Assembly (NCBI GenBank): GCA_964602595.1
Contig: CAZRRO010000006.1
Coordinates: forward strand, 62,001 to 126,000
Source: CAIWAH01 sp964602595
GTDB lineage: Bacteria; Verrucomicrobiota; Verrucomicrobiia; Limisphaerales; UBA9464
DNA: 64,000 bases
Reading direction: 5' to 3'
In this document: in pieces, positions 1 to 9,073 of the stretch
How the letters are laid out: each line of letters starts with the position of its first letter
Position numbering within the stretch: the stretch's first letter is position 1
Notes under the pieces: generated by a model
What the model saw: only the letters and a program-made list of their open reading frames with translations
Told to the model about the DNA's origin: nothing
The model's database searches: none
Made by a program: the position numbers and the translations under genes

Positions 1-1299
1 CGACCCTAGGCGAGCCTTCCCTGCCGCCAATCCGCCCCGCGCCAAGGCCTCCAGTCCATAGGCAAAGAGTATCCAGACGGCGAGGTTCATTCCGTGCAGG
101 AACTTCACCGGCAACCGGATGGTCGAGAAATACGGCAACGAGAAGAACAGTTGGTAGAAGGGCGCAAACTTGCCGAACGCGAGCAACAACGACCCCAACG
201 CCACCACCGCCCAGAACCACACTTGCTTCCGTTCGTGGATCGAAAACGGGGACTTGTCCCGCCGCAGCGAGGTCACCACGCCCAACGACGCGACGAGCAG
301 GACGAGGACGCCCATGTATTCGCCGCTGCCGCTGAACCGGCTGTTAGGCGTTCCGCCGCCAAACGAACCCCAGTAGGCACCGCCCTCCGGCGTATCCATG
401 CGGTAACCAAAAATCCCGGGCACTGCGAACCGTAGCGTTTCCACCTTGGGATAGCTGCCCCACGTCGCAAACTCCCAGCGCTGATCCCGCGTCTCCTGCT
501 TCTGTTGCATGCCCGCCACGCCGATGATCTGGGTGCCGATCAACATGCTGAGTGCATGCGCGGCAATCCAGCCGGCGCAGACCACAACCAGCACGAGCTT
601 CAACTGGCTACGCACGATGTCGCGTATTCGAATCCCATTCTGCGCGGTGCTTTGCCAAACAAGATACCCAGCGATATAAAGACTGAGAATTGCCCCAACA
701 TCTCCCCCTTCACTTACATTCAAACCAGCGGCAAACCCTGCCAATACAATTGCCAACCAGCGACGTCGGCAACGAAATGAATATGACAAAATCCCTAGCG
801 CGAGCATCGTGAAGCCCATTGCTATCGCCTTTGCCGGCAGCCCCCAGCAGGCATAGGAGAACGGATTTGACGCCAGCGCAGCCGCAAGCCCCGAGAGAAC
901 TGCAACCTCTTGGCGAAAGCCAAGTGAACGAACCATCATCCACGAGCACAAGCCGAGGAACACCAACGAAAGCGGTGCGAAATATTTGGCGATAAAGATG
1001 GGGCTCTGCACAACCGCGCCGGCTATTTGCGAAAGGTTCGGAGTCGCCCCGAGCATTGAGACACCAATCCAGTTGAGGTCTTGCCAATAGCCAAAGAAAG
1101 TGCCCGGCAGCAGCGCAGCATCAGCGCTGATCGCACCCAGCGATGCATCATTCGCAAACAGCACATACTCTGGAACAAGCATCTGGCGAAACAAAAGGCC
1201 AAGAACAGCCAGCAAACACGTCAGCGGAACCCACACTGACGAAAGTCCCGATGCTACAGCCTTTAGCGCCGTTCCGAGAACACTTCTGTTTGAATTCAT
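1..1299 (-). CDS. YfhO-like polytopic membrane protein (3' end outside window)
   Basis: The frame from ATG at 1299 stays open for 433 codons to the window edge, so the C-terminus is missing. The protein starts MNSNRSVLGTALK and has many hydrophobic segments. An early loop reads PEYVLFANDASLG, and further on there is LPGTFFGYWQDLNWIG, a pattern I associate with large YfhO-like membrane proteins of Verrucomicrobia. YfhO-type proteins take part in glycosylation or export of cell-surface polymers, which fits its place at the end of a polysaccharide operon. Its ATG overlaps the stop of the upstream glycosyltransferase (ATGA), implying translational coupling. The substrate is unknown, and an O-antigen ligase or another GT-C-like enzyme remains possible. 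Confidence 0.7.
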   Translation of the reverse strand, partial: MNSNRSVLGTALKAVASGLSSVWVPLTCLLAVLGLLFRQMLVPEYVLFANDASLGAISADAALLPGTFFGYWQDLNWIGVSMLGATPNLSQIAGAVVQSPIFIAKYFAPLSLVFLGLCSWMMVRSLGFRQEVAVLSGLAAALASNPFSYACWGLPAKAIAMGFTMLALGILSYSFRCRRRWLAIVLAGFAAGLNVSEGGDVGAILSLYIAGYLVWQSTAQNGIRIRDIVRSQLKLVLVVVCAGWIAAHALSMLIGTQIIGVAGMQQKQETRDQRWEFATWGSYPKVETLRFAVPGIFGYRMDTPEGGAYWGSFGGGTPNSRFSGSGEYMGVLVLLVASLGVVTSLRRDKSPFSIHERKQVWFWAVVALGSLLLAFGKFAPFYQLFFSLPYFSTIRLPVKFLHGMNLAVWILFAYGLEALARGGLAAGKARLGS

Positions 1300-2261
1300 G
1301 ACTTATATCGAAAACAGACACTCTTGATCAGGTCCCGCACTAATACGGCGATTGCCCCCATACACCAGTGTATCGTCGACACATTTCGCCGAGTCACGCA
1401 ACGAATCTCTCTTGCATAACGGGTATCAGATACGCTCGCCATCTGCTGTTTCACAACCGAACGCGCAACAAATAGGCAACTGATGCGTTGCCACCATATC
1501 CACCGCGTAACCGGATCCACATCGGCCCAAGCAGCAATCTGCCGCATAGCGCGCAATTCATCTGTAACCCAAGTTTCCAAATGCCTTGAGTTTGCCATAG
1601 TCGCACTACCGGCGTGGTGTCGGATTTGACATAATACCTGACAAATTTCGACCCGGCACGACGAACGGCGAGCCCAGTCCGCATAAAATACGCAGTCACC
1701 AACCTGAGGATAGTCCATGGGGAAGTAACACGGCGCCGGTTGGCATCCAGTTTTCAACAGTATTGAGCCACAGAAAACTGTTTGCAGTTGCCCCTGCTTC
1801 CGCAACACAGCTTTCGAGGTCCAGCGCCGCACCGATCCAGAAACAGCGGACGACTGACCGGGAACAATTCTACCCTCTGCATCAATTTTTTCAGTCAGCG
1901 ACCATGCCATGGCTGGTGCAGGATCATTCGCAAGTGTCGGCAAAAGCACCTCCAAGAATCGTGGCAAAACTATATCGTCCGCTAAAAGAATATGCAGCAC
2001 ATCAGCCCTTGCCGCATAGGACAGGCAACGATTGAGGTTACCGAAGAGCCCCTGATTGCGGTCATTGCGCCGCAATTCTCCATTGAGATTCGGAAATTGA
2101 TTGAAACATGCGGAAACTATTTCCCGGGTCTTGTCACTGGAACAATCGTCAATGACGATCGTCACGTCAGGCAGCCGAGTCTGGGCGGCCAACGATTCTA
2201 ACGTTTTCGCTATGAATTTTTCGCCGTTAAATACAGGGATTACGGTGATGACTTTAGGCAT
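1296..2261 (-). CDS. Family 2 glycosyltransferase
   Basis: The 321-residue protein begins MPKVITVIPVFNGEKF, the usual GT-A/GT2 nucleotide-sugar binding start, followed by TIVIDDCSSDKT and HILLADD, the likely DxD-type metal site. It should transfer a sugar from a nucleotide donor to a growing surface glycan on the cytoplasmic side. ATG at 2261 is preferred. An in-frame TTG at 2300 would lie inside the preceding gene and has no better ribosome site. The stop overlaps the next gene's ATG. Base composition is visibly less GC-rich than the operon part beyond 6242. Donor and acceptor cannot be read from the sequence. Confidence 0.85.
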   Translation of the reverse strand: MPKVITVIPVFNGEKFIAKTLESLAAQTRLPDVTIVIDDCSSDKTREIVSACFNQFPNLNGELRRNDRNQGLFGNLNRCLSYAARADVLHILLADDIVLPRFLEVLLPTLANDPAPAMAWSLTEKIDAEGRIVPGQSSAVSGSVRRWTSKAVLRKQGQLQTVFCGSILLKTGCQPAPCYFPMDYPQVGDCVFYADWARRSSCRVEICQVLCQIRHHAGSATMANSRHLETWVTDELRAMRQIAAWADVDPVTRWIWWQRISCLFVARSVVKQQMASVSDTRYAREIRCVTRRNVSTIHWCMGAIAVLVRDLIKSVCFRYKS

Positions 2262-2284
2262 AGCGCCCATTTGAGCGGTTACAG

Positions 2285-3070
2285 TCACGATTGATACCAA
2301 TCCTTGAGATCCAACAATTGGTGCTTTATCGGCGGGCAGAGAACATCCGGAACCAAACTCCGTTGAACAGCAATCGCGGCTTCAACCGGTTCTATTCCAA
2401 TTGGAGCGTCCCAAATCTCACCGATCAGATTCAGCAACTCCGCCTTGCTGACCGGCGGCCAAATCCCCGGTTGAAAAAGAGTGCCTTTTGTAATGTCACC
2501 TGTCAGCAATTGATCGCATAAGCGCGCCCATTCGAGAGTTGTAATTCCATTCCACACGTGGTTTGTATATCCTGATACGGTCTCTTTCTTGCTAAGAAAC
2601 CACCCCATAAGACTTCGCTGTGTGCCCCGTTCAGGTCCAATTATGGATGCCCTGATCACCAACGCCCCAGACGCCCGAACGGCAACTTCGGCGTCCCATT
2701 TGTCACGTCCGTAGCTGTCCGTCGCATCTCCCGGTTCTTCACTGCGGCGCGCTGGCTTTTGGGAACAGTAAATAGCGTCGGAGCTCGCGTGGACGAATCG
2801 ACCGACTCCTTTAATGGCTTCCGAAACCAAAGCGGGGAGCAATGTATTGACGTCCCTCATTCGGTTATCTGAGATGCCTATTCCAGGACGCAATCCAACA
2901 CAATTAACCACAGCATCTGGACGCCTCGCGAGAACATTCTTGATGAACGCAGATGGTTCTGAGGAATCGAAGCGGGTTTCGTTGCCCAACACCTCATGGC
3001 CAGCCTCCGTCAAAACTCGAACAACTACATGGCCCAGCATACCGTTCTCACCAAGGACGACGATTTTCAT
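2285..3070 (-). CDS. RmlD-like NAD(P)-dependent sugar-nucleotide reductase (SDR)
   Basis: The 261-residue protein opens MKIVVLGENGMLGHVV, a Rossmann nucleotide-binding loop of the dTDP-4-dehydrorhamnose reductase type. It has HASSDAIY followed by YGRDK, the catalytic Tyr-x3-Lys. It probably reduces the 4-keto group of a nucleotide-linked 6-deoxy sugar made by the dehydratase encoded upstream at 5007-5996. ATG at 3070 shares one base with the TGA of the upstream methyltransferase (TGATG), so the two are coupled. It lacks the C-terminal cupin of CapF-type reductases, so it is not a typical CapF. The nucleotide carried by its substrate is inferred from context only. Confidence 0.8.
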   Translation of the reverse strand: MKIVVLGENGMLGHVVVRVLTEAGHEVLGNETRFDSSEPSAFIKNVLARRPDAVVNCVGLRPGIGISDNRMRDVNTLLPALVSEAIKGVGRFVHASSDAIYCSQKPARRSEEPGDATDSYGRDKWDAEVAVRASGALVIRASIIGPERGTQRSLMGWFLSKKETVSGYTNHVWNGITTLEWARLCDQLLTGDITKGTLFQPGIWPPVSKAELLNLIGEIWDAPIGIEPVEAAIAVQRSLVPDVLCPPIKHQLLDLKDWYQS

Positions 3071-4251
3071 CACGGATTGTTGAAGGCGGTCACCCACAGG
3101 CCAGAATGTCCGGCGGCTTTCGCCACGATGTCCTGCCGGTAATTCCATGCAGTAATTAGGCATGCGTCCACCGGCATTTTCTCAAGCATCTCCGGTCCGA
3201 CAATTGGAGTAGCGGTGCACGGAATAAACTTACCAGCCCGGAGAGGAGATTCGTCCACTATGTAGGCGAATTTGAGATGTCGCATCTGATTCAAGTAAAC
3301 ATTCGCCCGCCCCGCTGCGCCGTAGGCGGAGATGCGTCGTCCAGCCCCGTGAAGTCGTGCGAGTAGTAGTGAGCTTGGTGTTTCCGCACGGTGCATATAG
3401 GCATCCCTGAGGTCGCTTAGGCCACTCTCAATCTCAGCGGCACCACTTGGCGTTGGCTGTTTTGCATTCTCCCGACGGAATCGGATCCTTAGCAAACCAC
3501 CGTGCAGAGGGAGCCGGTAAGTTACTTCATGGGCAAATCCTTCCAAGGCGAGACAACGGATCAGCGCCGCCTCGCTCCATTCCACTTTATGCTCATGATA
3601 AATTGTATCCCACTGTGCCGATTCAATCGTCGATTCCAAATTATGAACCTCAATCCAAAAATGCCCACCGGCCCGCAATGCCAGTGCCGCACCAGCGAAC
3701 ACCCGTCGCAAGTCGGAAATATGCGCCAAGCAGTTCGATCCACATATGACCCCAATTTGCCCCTCCAAACGGTGCTCGCGCACACATTCCGGCGTAAATG
3801 GTCGATTGATGAGTTCCCAATCCGAATCGAGCGAGGCCCGAAGGGCAACATCACTCGGATCGACACCAATCCGCCGCCACCCTCGTGGCAGATATCGCAT
3901 CAACACGCCATCATTGCAGCCTATCTCCAGAAAATTTAGCCGCGTGTGATCACCGTAGAATTCCGCTAGATGCCTTGAGAAGTCCGCAAAGTGCCGAACC
4001 AATCCGGGGACCGTGGATGACGCATAGCTGTATTCCCGAAATAGTTGACTGTCCGGAATGTCTTCCGCCACTTGGACAGCTCCACATGAGTTGCATCTTA
4101 CCCAAGTCAATGGATACGTTTCTGCCCCTAGCGCGTCGAACTCCGAGCGACAAAATAGACCTGCCAGAGGCATCCGTTCCATCGTTAATACAGTATCCAA
4201 GCGATCCTCCGACGCCTGGCAACCACGGCATGCCTTGATGATATTTATCAT
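3070..4251 (-). CDS. Sugar C-methyltransferase, zinc-ribbon plus SAM domain (TylC3/TcaB9 type)
   Basis: The 393-residue protein follows the three-part plan of NDP-sugar C-methyltransferases. The N-terminal zinc-binding region has CRGC and later CNSC. A class I SAM domain follows with FLEIGCNDGVLMRYLP. The C-terminal Rossmann-like domain has ISAYGAAGRANVYLN. The centre carries DTIYHEHKVEW, matching the conserved Tyr-His-Glu-His region that holds the catalytic base in TcaB9-like enzymes. The likely role is C-methylation, classically at C-3, of a 4-keto-6-deoxy nucleotide sugar. ATG at 4251 leaves 31 bp after the upstream stop; the frame is open further upstream but lacks family similarity there. 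Two related proteins lie at 7023-8174 and 9621-10847. Confidence 0.85.
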   Translation of the reverse strand: MINIIKACRGCQASEDRLDTVLTMERMPLAGLFCRSEFDALGAETYPLTWVRCNSCGAVQVAEDIPDSQLFREYSYASSTVPGLVRHFADFSRHLAEFYGDHTRLNFLEIGCNDGVLMRYLPRGWRRIGVDPSDVALRASLDSDWELINRPFTPECVREHRLEGQIGVICGSNCLAHISDLRRVFAGAALALRAGGHFWIEVHNLESTIESAQWDTIYHEHKVEWSEAALIRCLALEGFAHEVTYRLPLHGGLLRIRFRRENAKQPTPSGAAEIESGLSDLRDAYMHRAETPSSLLLARLHGAGRRISAYGAAGRANVYLNQMRHLKFAYIVDESPLRAGKFIPCTATPIVGPEMLEKMPVDACLITAWNYRQDIVAKAAGHSGLWVTAFNNP

Positions 4252-4282
4252 ATCGATGATGTTCCAACGCGTCAAAAAGTAA

Positions 4283-4984
4283 TCAACCCGCAGTCGGATT
4301 TGAACGTCTTGCCGGAACACCCCTCACGTCTTTGATAGCTACCAAATTAAACGCATGCTTGGGCGATCGATTGATTTGCAAAAGGAGCGTTGCCAGTTCC
4401 TCCAACAATATACCTCCTGGAAAGCGCAAGGTTGTTTCTGCCATATAGCTCCTGAAGTAGCGTGTTCCGGTGGTTCCGAAGACGGTGTAACCGAGACCCG
4501 AAAAATCATGGATAAACCAGCCGGAGAGATGCCGCTGAAATTGATTCCCAAACTCCGGCCCCTGTGGAACAAAGCCGTTTGGCGTCTCCAGAATTACGTA
4601 TTTCTTCGTCAGTGCCTCGCATCGTTCGAGTATTTGGAACCCCTCCTTCCTCGGGAGGTGCTCAATGACTCCGTAGAGAGCAACCAAGTCAAATGGCTCC
4701 ACTACCCCAATTTGACCTAGCCTTTCGTGAACATCATCCTTCAGGATGTCAGATTCCAAATAGAAGTCATGAACATGATTGGATTTCGCACGAAGGATAG
4801 CCTCTGGGTGCGCGTCTACTCCAACAGTAGTGACTGCGGGACGGAATTGGCTCAGGTGCGAATAATGACCGCACCCGATGTCTAGTGCCAACTTCACCTC
4901 ACCCGAGGCAACTAATTCTTTAGTATAGTCCGCCGCACACTTCGGCCTTAGCAGGCTGCGTAATGTTCTCATACTTTCGTTCAA
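4283..4984 (-). CDS. Class I SAM-dependent methyltransferase
   Basis: The 233-residue protein has motif I ALDIGCGHYSHLSQF, the acidic VGVDAHPEA after strand 2, and FDLVALYGVIEHLPRKEGF, all typical of class I methyltransferases (Methyltransf_11/23 type). It has no zinc ribbon, unlike the C-methyltransferases nearby. The substrate is probably a sugar or glycan hydroxyl, judged from the operon, but this is inference. A second Met at residue 5 is an alternative start. It lies 22 bp after the dehydratase gene on the same strand and shares the AT-richer composition of the 1.3-6.2 kb block. Confidence 0.8.
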   Translation of the reverse strand: MNESMRTLRSLLRPKCAADYTKELVASGEVKLALDIGCGHYSHLSQFRPAVTTVGVDAHPEAILRAKSNHVHDFYLESDILKDDVHERLGQIGVVEPFDLVALYGVIEHLPRKEGFQILERCEALTKKYVILETPNGFVPQGPEFGNQFQRHLSGWFIHDFSGLGYTVFGTTGTRYFRSYMAETTLRFPGGILLEELATLLLQINRSPKHAFNLVAIKDVRGVPARRSNPTAG

Positions 4985-5006
4985 TCAACCGAACGCCAGA
5001 GGGCGC

Positions 5007-5996
5007 CTACAAAAACACCTCCACCTTGCCCATTTCATCAAGCAATTTGCCGATCTCATCAGGTGATTGCAGTTGATGGGTATTCTCTGACGTGTATTCA
5101 GAACCAAGGGGTTGCGGAGACTTTTGACCAACGTTTCGGTATTCCGGGTGAATCATGAAATATTCCTGACATTCATCGACACGCTGAAGCTCGTATTCGT
5201 TAACGAGTATCTCATGAATCTTTTCTCCCGGACGAATGCCCGTAATGTTAATGGGGTGATCACTTCCGCGAATGCTGAATTTCAACCTCATCGCTTCGGC
5301 CAATGAATGCACCGTGCAGGCTGGCGCTTTTCGGACAAAAATCTCCCCCCCCGCCGCCGTCACCATCGCGTGGAAAACCAGATCTACTGACTGATCAAGA
5401 GTCATCATGAAGCGGGTCATATGGGGCACGGTCACAGTTAATGGCCTGTCCTCTTCAATCTGTTGCCTGAAGAGCGGAATGACCGAACCGCGACTTCCCA
5501 TTACGTTGCCGTAGCGAACACAGCAGAAGATTGTGCTCTGCTCAGACTGGTTCTGGCTGCATACGATCTTCTCCATCATCGCCTTGCTTGTGCCCATGGC
5601 ATTAACTGGTTTAACTGCCTTGTCGGTGCTAAGCGCTACGACTGCCTTTACCTTCGCCGCGCGTGCTGCGACGCAAATGTTCTGTGAGCCAAGCACATTG
5701 GTTTTGACTGCTTCATATGGATAGTTCTCACAAGAAGGGACCTGCTTAAGAGCGGCTGCATGAAAGACAAAATCAACCCCCGCTACCGCCTCAGCAACGC
5801 GATCGACGTCGCGAACATCGCCAATGATATATCTGAACTGTGGATACACTCGCTGCATCTCCCACTGTTTCTTTTCGTCGCGGCTAAAGATCCGAATCTG
5901 TGCAGGGTTGTGTTCCAGAAGGTGGCTGGCGACCCGGTTTCCGAATGAACCGGTGCCACCGGTAATCAGGATGTTAGCTCCAGCAAGAGTTTTCAT
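5007..5996 (-). CDS. UDP-GlcNAc 4,6-dehydratase (inverting), CapE/FnlA/PseB family
   Basis: The 329-residue extended SDR has ILITGGTGSFGNRVASHLLE for NAD(P) binding, then FHAAALKQVPSCE, STDKAVKPVNAMGTSK, CVRYGNVMGSRGS and ITGIRPGEKIHE. In this family the SDR Tyr is replaced by Met (MGTSK, the known SMK variant), as seen here. Members convert UDP-GlcNAc to a 4-keto-6-deoxy sugar with C-5 inversion, the first step to UDP-L-FucNAc or pseudaminic acid. No PseC-type aminotransferase is seen nearby. ATG at 5996 starts the family-like region; the longer open frame to 6137 has no recognisable sequence. It is the first gene of the AT-richer sub-cluster. Confidence 0.88.
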   Translation of the reverse strand: MKTLAGANILITGGTGSFGNRVASHLLEHNPAQIRIFSRDEKKQWEMQRVYPQFRYIIGDVRDVDRVAEAVAGVDFVFHAAALKQVPSCENYPYEAVKTNVLGSQNICVAARAAKVKAVVALSTDKAVKPVNAMGTSKAMMEKIVCSQNQSEQSTIFCCVRYGNVMGSRGSVIPLFRQQIEEDRPLTVTVPHMTRFMMTLDQSVDLVFHAMVTAAGGEIFVRKAPACTVHSLAEAMRLKFSIRGSDHPINITGIRPGEKIHEILVNEYELQRVDECQEYFMIHPEYRNVGQKSPQPLGSEYTSENTHQLQSPDEIGKLLDEMGKVEVFL

Positions 5997-6157
5997 ATAC
6001 GAGGTCGGATTCAGCCACATTGCAGCTGAGGAATTCAAGCATGGTGTGATTATTCGATTCTGACTAAGGTGATTTAGTGTCGATTGATGTATCCACGTTG
6101 CAACAGATGTTAGTATTGAATTGACCGCAGTGAACATCTACGGAAAAGTCGAAAGCC

Positions 6158-6172
6158 ACTCGAATTTCGAGT
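6158..6172. repeat. 15-bp palindrome upstream of the dehydratase gene
   Basis: ACTCGAA-T-TTCGAGT is a perfect 7-bp inverted repeat with a one-base centre. It lies about 160 bp before the dehydratase start, in the 245-bp AT-rich gap between the two halves of the sugar cluster. It could be an operator or chance. No convincing -35/-10 pair was found, and the rest of this gap holds nothing I recognise. Confidence 0.3.
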
Positions 6173-6241
6173 TCTCGCTTTAAGATTGTTCACATGCAGG
6201 GACATACTAGCTCATTTATCTAATTGCAGATTTCGCGTTGC

Positions 6242-7009
6242 CTACCCGATCCGCCGCAACCACGCCCCGGGCCAGTGGGTGAGGTTCCGATTCAGGCCGC
6301 TCTCGTTGAACGGCCACGCTGGTTGCTCGATGACGAACTCCGGATGCTGGGCCGCGAACTCAATCGCCGCATCGGTCGGATTGTCCCGGGTCCAGTCGAC
6401 CTGGCCGCGGGGCACGTCGCTGAGGCCCTTCATGATGCCGTCGGTAGCGACGATGTAGGAGCCCGGCGCAACGAGGTCGTGATACGCCGCGAGTTCGTCG
6501 AGGACGTGCTGCCGGGTGTGGTTGGAGTCGAGCAACACGAGCACCTTCTCGCCGGGCTTGATGAGCGATTTGGCCCGGGCCACGGTCTCAGGTGCGGTCG
6601 AACTACCTTCGATCAGCGTGATCAGCGAGGCCAGCGGATGACCTTCGATGGCTTGCCGGTTTTGCGGGCGGATTTCGATGTCGATCCCGATCACCCGGCC
6701 CTTGCCGAGCGCCTTGCACAGCGACGCGTAGAAGATCAGCGAGCCCCCGTGGGCGACGCCGGTTTCGAGGATCACGTCAGGTTGCACGCGGTGGATGACT
6801 TCCTGCGTGCGGATCATGTCCTCGGGCAGCTGGATGATCGGCCGGCCGAACCACGAGAACGTGTAGGAATAACGCTGGTTCCAGCCGACCTTCACCCATT
6901 GCTCGGCGATGAGGTCAAATGCGCGGTCGGAATACAGTGACAGCTCCTCGCGCCCGGCGGCGGATTCGCACACGAGCGTCTTCTGTTCGGTATCAATGGT
7001 AAGCTTCAT
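6242..7009 (-). CDS. CmcI/rhamnosyl O-methyltransferase-like protein (cephalosporin hydroxylase family)
   Basis: The 255-residue protein matches the CmcI-type methyltransferase fold. It has DVILETGVAHGGSLIFYASL as the SAM loop, VIGIDIEIRP, then LVLLDSNHTRQHVLDEL and YIVATDGIMKG, and near the end DNPTDAAIEFAAQHPEF. Family members methylate sugars (mycobacterial rhamnosyl O-methyltransferase) or tailor antibiotics, and often sit in O-antigen clusters. Asp and His residues around DSNHT probably bind metal. It starts with ATG 13 bp after the preceding gene on the same strand. Composition is GC-rich, unlike the neighbour on its 3' side. The most likely job is O-methylation of a surface sugar. Confidence 0.85.
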   Translation of the reverse strand: MKLTIDTEQKTLVCESAAGREELSLYSDRAFDLIAEQWVKVGWNQRYSYTFSWFGRPIIQLPEDMIRTQEVIHRVQPDVILETGVAHGGSLIFYASLCKALGKGRVIGIDIEIRPQNRQAIEGHPLASLITLIEGSSTAPETVARAKSLIKPGEKVLVLLDSNHTRQHVLDELAAYHDLVAPGSYIVATDGIMKGLSDVPRGQVDWTRDNPTDAAIEFAAQHPEFVIEQPAWPFNESGLNRNLTHWPGAWLRRIG

Positions 7010-7022
7010 GGTCTGAAATGGA

Positions 7023-8174
7023 CTAAAGGGTCATCACCTGCCCGGTGAATCCGCGTTGCTGGAGGACGTCGCCAATTTCCCGGGCGTAGTTGGGATTGGC
7101 AATCACGATGAGGCCGAGCTTCAGCAACCGGGCGTCGTCGGGGGCCACGATGGGGATGCGGCTGCCGGGCAGCACGCCGCCCTGCTTGGCGGGGTTGGAA
7201 TCCACGACACAGCGGGGCTTCGGCCCGCGAAGATGGTTCACGAGGGCCACGCCCTTGGCCCCGGCGCCCCACACCGCCCAGCCGCGCCCGGCCGCAGCCT
7301 GCTCAAACTGGCCGGCCAAGCGATCAAGGTGCTTGCGGGCCCGGCGCGCAAAATCCCCCAGCCGGGCTGTCGGCGGGACACCCGGGGCCTGGGGCACCCG
7401 GACCGTCTTTGCCACACGCAACTCGAGGATCTGGTATTGGGCGCCGAAGACGCCCCGGTGCCGCACCACGCGGAAGCCGGCCAAGCGGCACAGGTGCGCC
7501 AACGACGCCATCGGGAAGTAGTTGCAGTGCTCGTAGAACACGTCCCAAAGGCTCAGTTGCTCCACGATCCATTCGAACCGCGGCGTTTCCAGCACCACCA
7601 CGGGGTCCCCCGCCGCCGCCGCGATGTCACGCAACTCGCGGAGAAACGCGCCGATCTCCGGGACGTGCTCGACCACATGACGACAGATCACCGCGTCAAA
7701 CGGCGTGGTCACGTCGGCGGCCCCGACATAACGTTTGTGGAAAGTCAGCCCCGGCGCCTCGTCCCGCGGTTCGTAGGAGGTGTCATAGCCCACCCCTTCT
7801 GCCCCGGCGGTGGCGCACAGCAACCGCAGGAAGTCACCCTTGCCGCAGCCAACCTCAAGGATGCGGCCGCCCGAGAGCGAATTTCGCCGGGTCAGTTCGG
7901 TCGCCAATTTGTCGAGATGAGTCTGGAAGGCGGGGGAGAAGGACTGCCGGTTCTCGTAATTCTCGTCGTAAGGGATGGCCGCGATGTCGAAGGTCGCGTT
8001 GAACACCAAGCCGCACTTCCGGCACTGCCGCTGGGTCACGTCACGACGATGCAACTTGGCCGCGGCTTCGGCGTCCTTGAAGCGATAGTTGAGCACGACC
8101 GGCTGCCGGGGCAGGCAGAAGGGCGCGGACAACGTGCGGTTGCCGCAACCGGGACAGTCGGTGCGTGACTTCAT
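7023..8174 (-). CDS. Zinc-ribbon class I SAM methyltransferase, C-methyltransferase related
   Basis: The 383-residue protein starts with CPGC and later CRKC, a zinc-ribbon pair. It then has the SAM motif ILEVGCGKGDFLRLL and a partner segment DVFYEHCNYFPM in the place where C-methyltransferases carry YHEH. The C-terminal third holds AVWGAGAKGVALVNHL and CVVDSNPAKQGGVLPG, as in the Methyltransf_14 domain. It is clearly homologous to the enzymes at 3070-4251 and 9621-10847, but the altered active-site motif (Phe-Tyr-Glu-His) suggests a different substrate or position. Its ATG overlaps the stop of the SDR gene upstream (8171-8174). Confidence 0.83.
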   Translation of the reverse strand: MKSRTDCPGCGNRTLSAPFCLPRQPVVLNYRFKDAEAAAKLHRRDVTQRQCRKCGLVFNATFDIAAIPYDENYENRQSFSPAFQTHLDKLATELTRRNSLSGGRILEVGCGKGDFLRLLCATAGAEGVGYDTSYEPRDEAPGLTFHKRYVGAADVTTPFDAVICRHVVEHVPEIGAFLRELRDIAAAAGDPVVVLETPRFEWIVEQLSLWDVFYEHCNYFPMASLAHLCRLAGFRVVRHRGVFGAQYQILELRVAKTVRVPQAPGVPPTARLGDFARRARKHLDRLAGQFEQAAAGRGWAVWGAGAKGVALVNHLRGPKPRCVVDSNPAKQGGVLPGSRIPIVAPDDARLLKLGLIVIANPNYAREIGDVLQQRGFTGQVMTL

Positions 8175-9067
8175 GACCCGCGAGCCTCTACCAGCCGGCG
8201 CAACCCGGCAGCAAGCGTCACTTGCGGTTTCCAGCCCAAGCCTCGCAGGCGGCCAACGTCGGCCACCACGTAGTCGAGCGGGTCGGCCGGCGGATTTTCG
8301 GGAACCAGGATGAGCTCGGGACGTCCGATCAGCCGGCCCAGTTCCCGGGCGATGGTCTCGACGGTCACGCCCTCGCCCGTGCCCAGGTTGATTGAGCCGG
8401 AATACCGCCGCTCCACGACCGCAAGGAGTCCCGCCGCCAAGTCCTCTGCGTGGATGTAGTCCTTAGTGCTGCGCGGTGTCTTCAGGCTAACCGGTTCCCC
8501 GCGGCGCAGCTTCGTGATCAACGAGCTTGCGAGCCGGGCTGGGTGTTCGCCCTCGCCATAGGGATAAAAGACGCGGGCCCAAGCGAGCGGTGGGAGCGCT
8601 CCGCCGCCACTCGCAGGTTGCCGGCCGTGCGGAAGCAGGCGTTCGTGAAGCTCACACTTGGCTCGCGCATACGGAGAGACCGGCCCCAACGGAGTCTCGT
8701 CTTCATCCATGTTCTGCCCCGTAATCCGATACTCGATGCACGTGCCCAGCACTGTCACGTGTCCCACTCCCAACCCGGCCAAGCGCGTCAGGAAATCAAA
8801 ACTCCACTTCACCCAAGCTTCGTTCTCGGGCGATTCCAGATACACGCCCGGGGTCGCGATCCAGGCGGCATGCACGCAGGCTTCAGGGGCGAAGTCTTCG
8901 ATCGGCCGCCAAGGCGGCTCCGCGACGCTGCCCGGTAACCACCTGACTCCGTCCGGGACACCGGCGCCGGTCCGGGACAGCACGGCCAATTCGTGCCCCG
9001 CCTGCCGGGCGAGGCGCACAAACGCTGATCCCAAGAATCCCGTGCCGCCGGTGACAAGAATGCGCAT
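8171..9067 (-). CDS. NAD-dependent epimerase/dehydratase (sugar 4-ketoreductase candidate)
   Basis: The 298-residue extended SDR opens MRILVTGGTGFLGSAFV, has GTCIEYR in the position of the catalytic Ser/Thr strand, and PYARAK as the Tyr-x3-Lys pair. Late motifs are TKDYIHAEDLAAGLL and INLGTGEGVTVETIA, as in GalE/RmlD-type enzymes. In the order RfbF, RfbG, C-methyltransferase, RmlC-like epimerase, this protein would be the last-step 4-ketoreductase of a CDP-linked branched deoxysugar. That assignment is inferred from the cluster. It starts 6 bp after the epimerase stop. Confidence 0.83.
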   Translation of the reverse strand: MRILVTGGTGFLGSAFVRLARQAGHELAVLSRTGAGVPDGVRWLPGSVAEPPWRPIEDFAPEACVHAAWIATPGVYLESPENEAWVKWSFDFLTRLAGLGVGHVTVLGTCIEYRITGQNMDEDETPLGPVSPYARAKCELHERLLPHGRQPASGGGALPPLAWARVFYPYGEGEHPARLASSLITKLRRGEPVSLKTPRSTKDYIHAEDLAAGLLAVVERRYSGSINLGTGEGVTVETIARELGRLIGRPELILVPENPPADPLDYVVADVGRLRGLGWKPQVTLAAGLRRLVEARGS

Positions 9068-9073
9068 TCCGGG

